From contig CAVQIM010000006.1 of assembly GCA_963712595.1 (NCBI GenBank), forward strand, positions 1-64,000: 64,000 nucleotides of DNA. The letters are read 5' to 3'. A model generated the notes under the pieces. The model made no database searches and had not been told where the DNA came from. It worked only from the letters and a program-made list of their open reading frames with translations. Each line of letters begins with the position of its first letter. The first letter of the stretch is position 1. Positions 61,728-64,000 of this stretch are shown one piece after another. A program made the translations under genes and the position numbers. The DNA comes from VRUE01 sp963712595. GTDB taxonomy: Bacteria > Actinomycetota > Thermoleophilia > Solirubrobacterales > 70-9.

Positions 61728-62099
61728 TTAGGCGGGGGTCGAAAGGGCGCGCCGCAGCAGTCCATATGCGATGACGAGGACCAGCGCCGCGAAGGAGAGT
61801 TCCAGCGCCCGCTGCGGGACCTCGTTCGCGACGATGACACCGATCAACACGCCCAGCGGCGAGAGGACTCCGATCACCACGGCGTCGCGAACCCTGACGT
61901 TGCCGTAGGCGTTTTGGCGGAAGGCTCCGACCAAGGCGACGATGACGATCATCAGCAACGAGGTCGACTCGCCCTCGACCTGCGAAAGGCCAAGGAAGAT
62001 CGTCAGCGCCGGGACGAAGAGGACGCCGCCGCCGACGCCGACCAGGCCCCCCGCAAGGCCTCCGGCTACCGCGATCAGGGCGGCGATGACCTCGTTCAT
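61728..62099 (-). CDS. TauE/SafE half-transporter, second half
   Basis: 123-aa membrane protein with about four TM segments. 'LAGGLVGVGGGVLFVPALTIFLG' near residue 14 is the glycine motif of the TauE/SafE sulfite/anion exporter family; 'STSLLMIVIVALVGA' and 'LGVLIGVIVANEVPQ' follow. Normal family members are about 250 aa with two such halves. It overlaps the other half by 4 bp, so two chains probably assemble. Confidence 0.8.
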   Translation of the reverse strand: MNEVIAALIAVAGGLAGGLVGVGGGVLFVPALTIFLGLSQVEGESTSLLMIVIVALVGAFRQNAYGNVRVRDAVVIGVLSPLGVLIGVIVANEVPQRALELSFAALVLVIAYGLLRRALSTPA

Positions 62100-62479
62100 C
62101 GAACGATCAACTCGATCGCGATCGCGGTCAGCAGGGCGGCGAAGAGGAGCGAGACGGCTCGCTGGGAGATTCGCTGCTGGATCGCGGTTCCGGCGATCAC
62201 CCCGGCAACGGCCGGGATCGCGAGGAGCAACCCGGTGAGGACATGGACGTTGCCGTAGATGCCCCCCTGGGCGAAGGCCCCGAGCAGGCCGATCAGGACG
62301 ATCGCGGCCAGGCTGGTGCCCGTTGCCAAGCGCTCGCCGTAGCCGAACCAGAAGATCAGCAGCGGCACGATGACGGTGCCGCCGCCGACGCCGAAAAGGC
62401 CGCTGAAGATGCCCGCCAGGGTCCCGATCAGCGCGAGCTTGAGGGTGCCGTGGGCGGGCAGCGAAGTGTCGGAGGCCAT
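62096..62479 (-). CDS. TauE/SafE half-transporter, first half
   Basis: 127-aa membrane protein with the same motif 'LAGIFSGLFGVGGGTVIVPLLI' near residue 22, 'ATGTSLAAIVLIGLLGA' and 'AVAGVIAGTAIQQRIS'. Stop overlaps the ATG of the second half (ATGA). Both halves retain the motif and their own starts, so this looks like a genuine two-gene transporter rather than a frameshift. Substrate (sulfite, sulfoacetate or other anion) unknown. Confidence 0.8.
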   Translation of the reverse strand: MASDTSLPAHGTLKLALIGTLAGIFSGLFGVGGGTVIVPLLIFWFGYGERLATGTSLAAIVLIGLLGAFAQGGIYGNVHVLTGLLLAIPAVAGVIAGTAIQQRISQRAVSLLFAALLTAIAIELIVR

Positions 62480-62500
62480 CGTGCGGCGATACTAGATGCG

Positions 62501-63322
62501 GTGTCTTCGGAATCTGGGACAGGGGAGGGCGGCGCCGTGCCCTCCGCGTTGGAGCCACTTCACGCCGAACCGGGCCGGGCGGCGATCTTCACCGACGTCG
62601 ACGGCACGCTGGCGCCGATAGTCGAGCGGCCCGAGCAGGCGGCGGTTCCGGATCGGGCGAAAGAGCTGCTCGCCGCGCTCGGGCAACGGTTCGGCTTGGT
62701 CGCCTGCATCTCGGGCCGACAGGCGCTGGAGGCGCGGCGGCTGGTCGGCGTCGCTGAGATCGCCTACGCGGGCAACCACGGGCTCGAGCTGCTGCTGCCC
62801 GGCGACGAGGCACCCCGTTTGGATCCGGCGCTGGCCGGCCGCGAGCGGGACGCGGCCGAGTTCCTCGCCGGCCTCGATGGCGAGGAGTTGGGGGCGAGCG
62901 GGCTGCGCCGCGAGGACAAGGGCCCGATCCAGGCCCTGCACTGGCGCGGCGCTACCGATGAGCGGGCGACGGAGGCGCGCGCTCATGAGATCGCCGCGGC
63001 TGCGGGCCGGGCTGGGCTCGAACCGCGCTGGGGCCGCAAGGTGCTCGAGCTGCGCCCGGTCGGCGGTGGCGGCAAGGACGCCGCGGTCGCGGCGTTGCTC
63101 GCCGAGGACGGCATCGTCGCCGCCGCCTACGCCGGCGACGATCGCACCGACCTCGACGCCTTCCGCCGCCTGCGCGAGCTGCGCGAGGAAGGGCGCCTGC
63201 GCTGCGCTGCCTGCGTCGGCGTCGTCTCGCCGGAGGCGCCGGCCGAGCTGGCCGAAGAGGCCGACCTTGTCGTAGACGGGCCGTCGGGCTGGCTGACGGT
63301 CCTCGAATCCATGGCCGGCTAG
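62501..63322 (+). CDS. otsB: Trehalose-6-phosphate phosphatase
   Basis: 273-aa HAD-superfamily enzyme. Nucleophile Asp motif 'IFTDVDGTLAPI' near residue 27; 'LVACISGRQALEARRL' (motif II Ser) near 66; 'YAGNHGLELLLPG' near 85; 'GGGGKDAAVAALL' (Lys) near 188; 'AYAGDDRTDLDAF' (acidic pair) near 208. Dephosphorylates trehalose-6-phosphate. GTG 62501 is preferred because a GATACT element lies 8 nt upstream, suggesting a leaderless start; no OtsA in the window. Two nt separate it from the next gene. Confidence 0.88.
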   Translation: MSSESGTGEGGAVPSALEPLHAEPGRAAIFTDVDGTLAPIVERPEQAAVPDRAKELLAALGQRFGLVACISGRQALEARRLVGVAEIAYAGNHGLELLLPGDEAPRLDPALAGRERDAAEFLAGLDGEELGASGLRREDKGPIQALHWRGATDERATEARAHEIAAAAGRAGLEPRWGRKVLELRPVGGGGKDAAVAALLAEDGIVAAAYAGDDRTDLDAFRRLRELREEGRLRCAACVGVVSPEAPAELAEEADLVVDGPSGWLTVLESMAG

Positions 63323-63324
63323 CC

Positions 63325-63840
63325 ATGCCCTATACCGATCTGCTCCGAGTCACGGTCCTGCTCACCGGCGCCGAGGCGACGGCGCTCGCCGCGATCACCG
63401 CGCTCACGGTCAACCGCGACGGCGACACGACGACGATCGCCGTCGCCGCGGCCTGGTGGCTGATCTCACTCACGATCGGCTTCTACCTCGGCAGGCCCGC
63501 TCGCGCCGCCGACGGCGTGCGGGACGCCCTCGCCCGCGCCCGCACGGCGACCTCGCTTCCGCCCGACACCCCGTCCCGGATAGCCCTCGCTCGCCTCTGG
63601 CCAATCGCCCTGACAGCGGTGCTTGCCGGCGCCCTGGGGGCCTTCTTCCCCGGCGTCGCGGCGATCGGCGCCGGCTACGCCCTCCTGGTCTCGCTCGCCT
63701 GGCACACGAGGGAGGGCGCCGTCCTCGCGATCGAGCAGCGCGACGGCGTCAAGTTCTACGTCGTCCCCAACTCGGCCCTGCGCCCGATCCAGCTCGTCCG
63801 CACCCCCGGCCTGCGCAGCGACCGCCTCCGCGGAGAGTGA
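63325..63840 (+). CDS. Hypothetical membrane protein
   Basis: 171-aa protein with four hydrophobic segments (about 8-27, 38-55, 88-105, 110-127). C-terminal cytoplasmic stretch 'IEQRDGVKFYVVPNSALRPIQLVRTPGLRSDR'. Not recognised. Starts 2 nt after otsB, so they are one transcript; a link to trehalose metabolism is only positional. Confidence 0.75.
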   Translation: MPYTDLLRVTVLLTGAEATALAAITALTVNRDGDTTTIAVAAAWWLISLTIGFYLGRPARAADGVRDALARARTATSLPPDTPSRIALARLWPIALTAVLAGALGAFFPGVAAIGAGYALLVSLAWHTREGAVLAIEQRDGVKFYVVPNSALRPIQLVRTPGLRSDRLRGE

Positions 63841-63869
63841 CTTCCGCTCGTCGGGGTAGCTTGGTCTCG

Positions 63870-64000
63870 ATGCGTTCCCGGATCCTGATCGCAACCATGG
63901 CCCTTGCTCTCTTCCTGCCGGCTACGGCAGCCGCCCAGGAGCGGACGATCACGGTCAAAGGCACGGTGACTCAAGAGGTGCCAAACGACGCCGCCACGTT
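63870..64000 (+). CDS. SIMPL (DUF541)-domain secreted protein, 5' part
   Basis: Partial frame running off the right edge (43 codons). Signal peptide 'ILIATMALALFLPATAAA' at residues about 5-22, then 'ERTITVKGTVTQEVPNDAAT', the usual opening of SIMPL/DUF541 periplasmic proteins of unclear function. Begins 30 nt after the preceding gene. Confidence 0.75.
   Translation, partial: MRSRILIATMALALFLPATAAAQERTITVKGTVTQEVPNDAAT

Noticed and set aside
62096..62479. Frameshifted TauE pseudogene
   Set aside because: Both halves have own starts, overlap by ATGA and keep complete motifs, so two functional genes are more likely.

Overview
The window is high-GC DNA from the actinobacterial class Thermoleophilia, most likely a member of Solirubrobacterales. 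This is inferred from three things. First, there are very large secreted proteins carrying the lineage-typical 'SLPDCRVYE...SPVDKNG' signature. Second, there are small secreted proteins beginning with a 'TYANVMSSIAVFLILGGATAFA' leader. Third, the gene set is actinobacterial: a fused Kgd-type 2-oxoglutarate dehydrogenase, decaprenyl-phosphate phosphoribosyltransferase, a PAC2 protein and a 6C-like RNA. No tRNA, rRNA or CRISPR array was recognised.

Layout. 1-4.6 kb: 3' part of a giant NHL/Fn3-type surface protein (minus strand) with an almost perfect 842-bp tandem duplication. 4.8-6.2 kb: a TetR regulator divergent from a CrtA-like protein. 6.2-9.1 kb: a flippase-like membrane protein, a sulfotransferase and a RibD-like reductase. 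9.2-12.4 kb: an acyl-CoA dehydrogenase and an APH-type kinase (an ACAD10/11-like pair) around a secreted repeat protein. 12.5-16.5 kb: a two-component pair, a DEAD-box helicase and a quinone oxidoreductase. 16.7-20.2 kb: a PfkB kinase, citrate synthase and three small conserved genes. 20.3-22.2 kb: a UbiA prenyltransferase, a nucleotidyltransferase cassette and a palindromic element. 22.2-26.2 kb: an AGPS-like oxidase, DUF2834 and a fatty acyl-CoA reductase-like protein, together a possible ether-lipid operon. 26.2-30.2 kb: a single-chain lipoyl/E2/E1 2-oxoglutarate dehydrogenase. 31-35 kb: a 6C-like RNA, aconitase and an intact IS481-type element inserted directly upstream of aconitase. 36-41 kb: a c-di-AMP riboswitch with an NlpC/P60-like gene, then a potABCD polyamine transporter. 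41-44 kb: four TetR genes in a row. 44.4-49 kb: propionyl-CoA carboxylase beta and methylmalonyl-CoA mutase, separated by a palindrome-flanked DUF559 nuclease gene. 49-56.5 kb: an HtaA-like secreted protein, an unknown putative metalloprotein, UDP-xylose synthase, and a sigma/anti-sigma fusion coupled to an Ig-like secreted protein. 56.5-64 kb: an SOS-box-controlled basic protein, IMPase, a divergent UvrD/RecB-type helicase-nuclease, PAC2, a split TauE transporter, trehalose-phosphatase, a membrane protein and the start of a SIMPL protein.

The metabolic theme is central carbon and acyl-CoA metabolism: citrate synthase, aconitase, 2-oxoglutarate dehydrogenase and propionyl-CoA to succinyl-CoA. 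The most unusual feature is the density of palindromic repeats between and inside genes. One family (ends GCGGGTCCTGTC) has six copies, one of which codes for the linker of the 2-oxoglutarate dehydrogenase. Another family (core AAGGACGCAGG...GAGGACGC) sits at gene 3' ends. A 49-bp perfect palindrome lies inside the AGPS-like gene. A 48-bp palindrome occurs as an inverted pair that supplies both the start and the stop codon of a nuclease gene. That last unit is the best candidate here for an undescribed mobile system.
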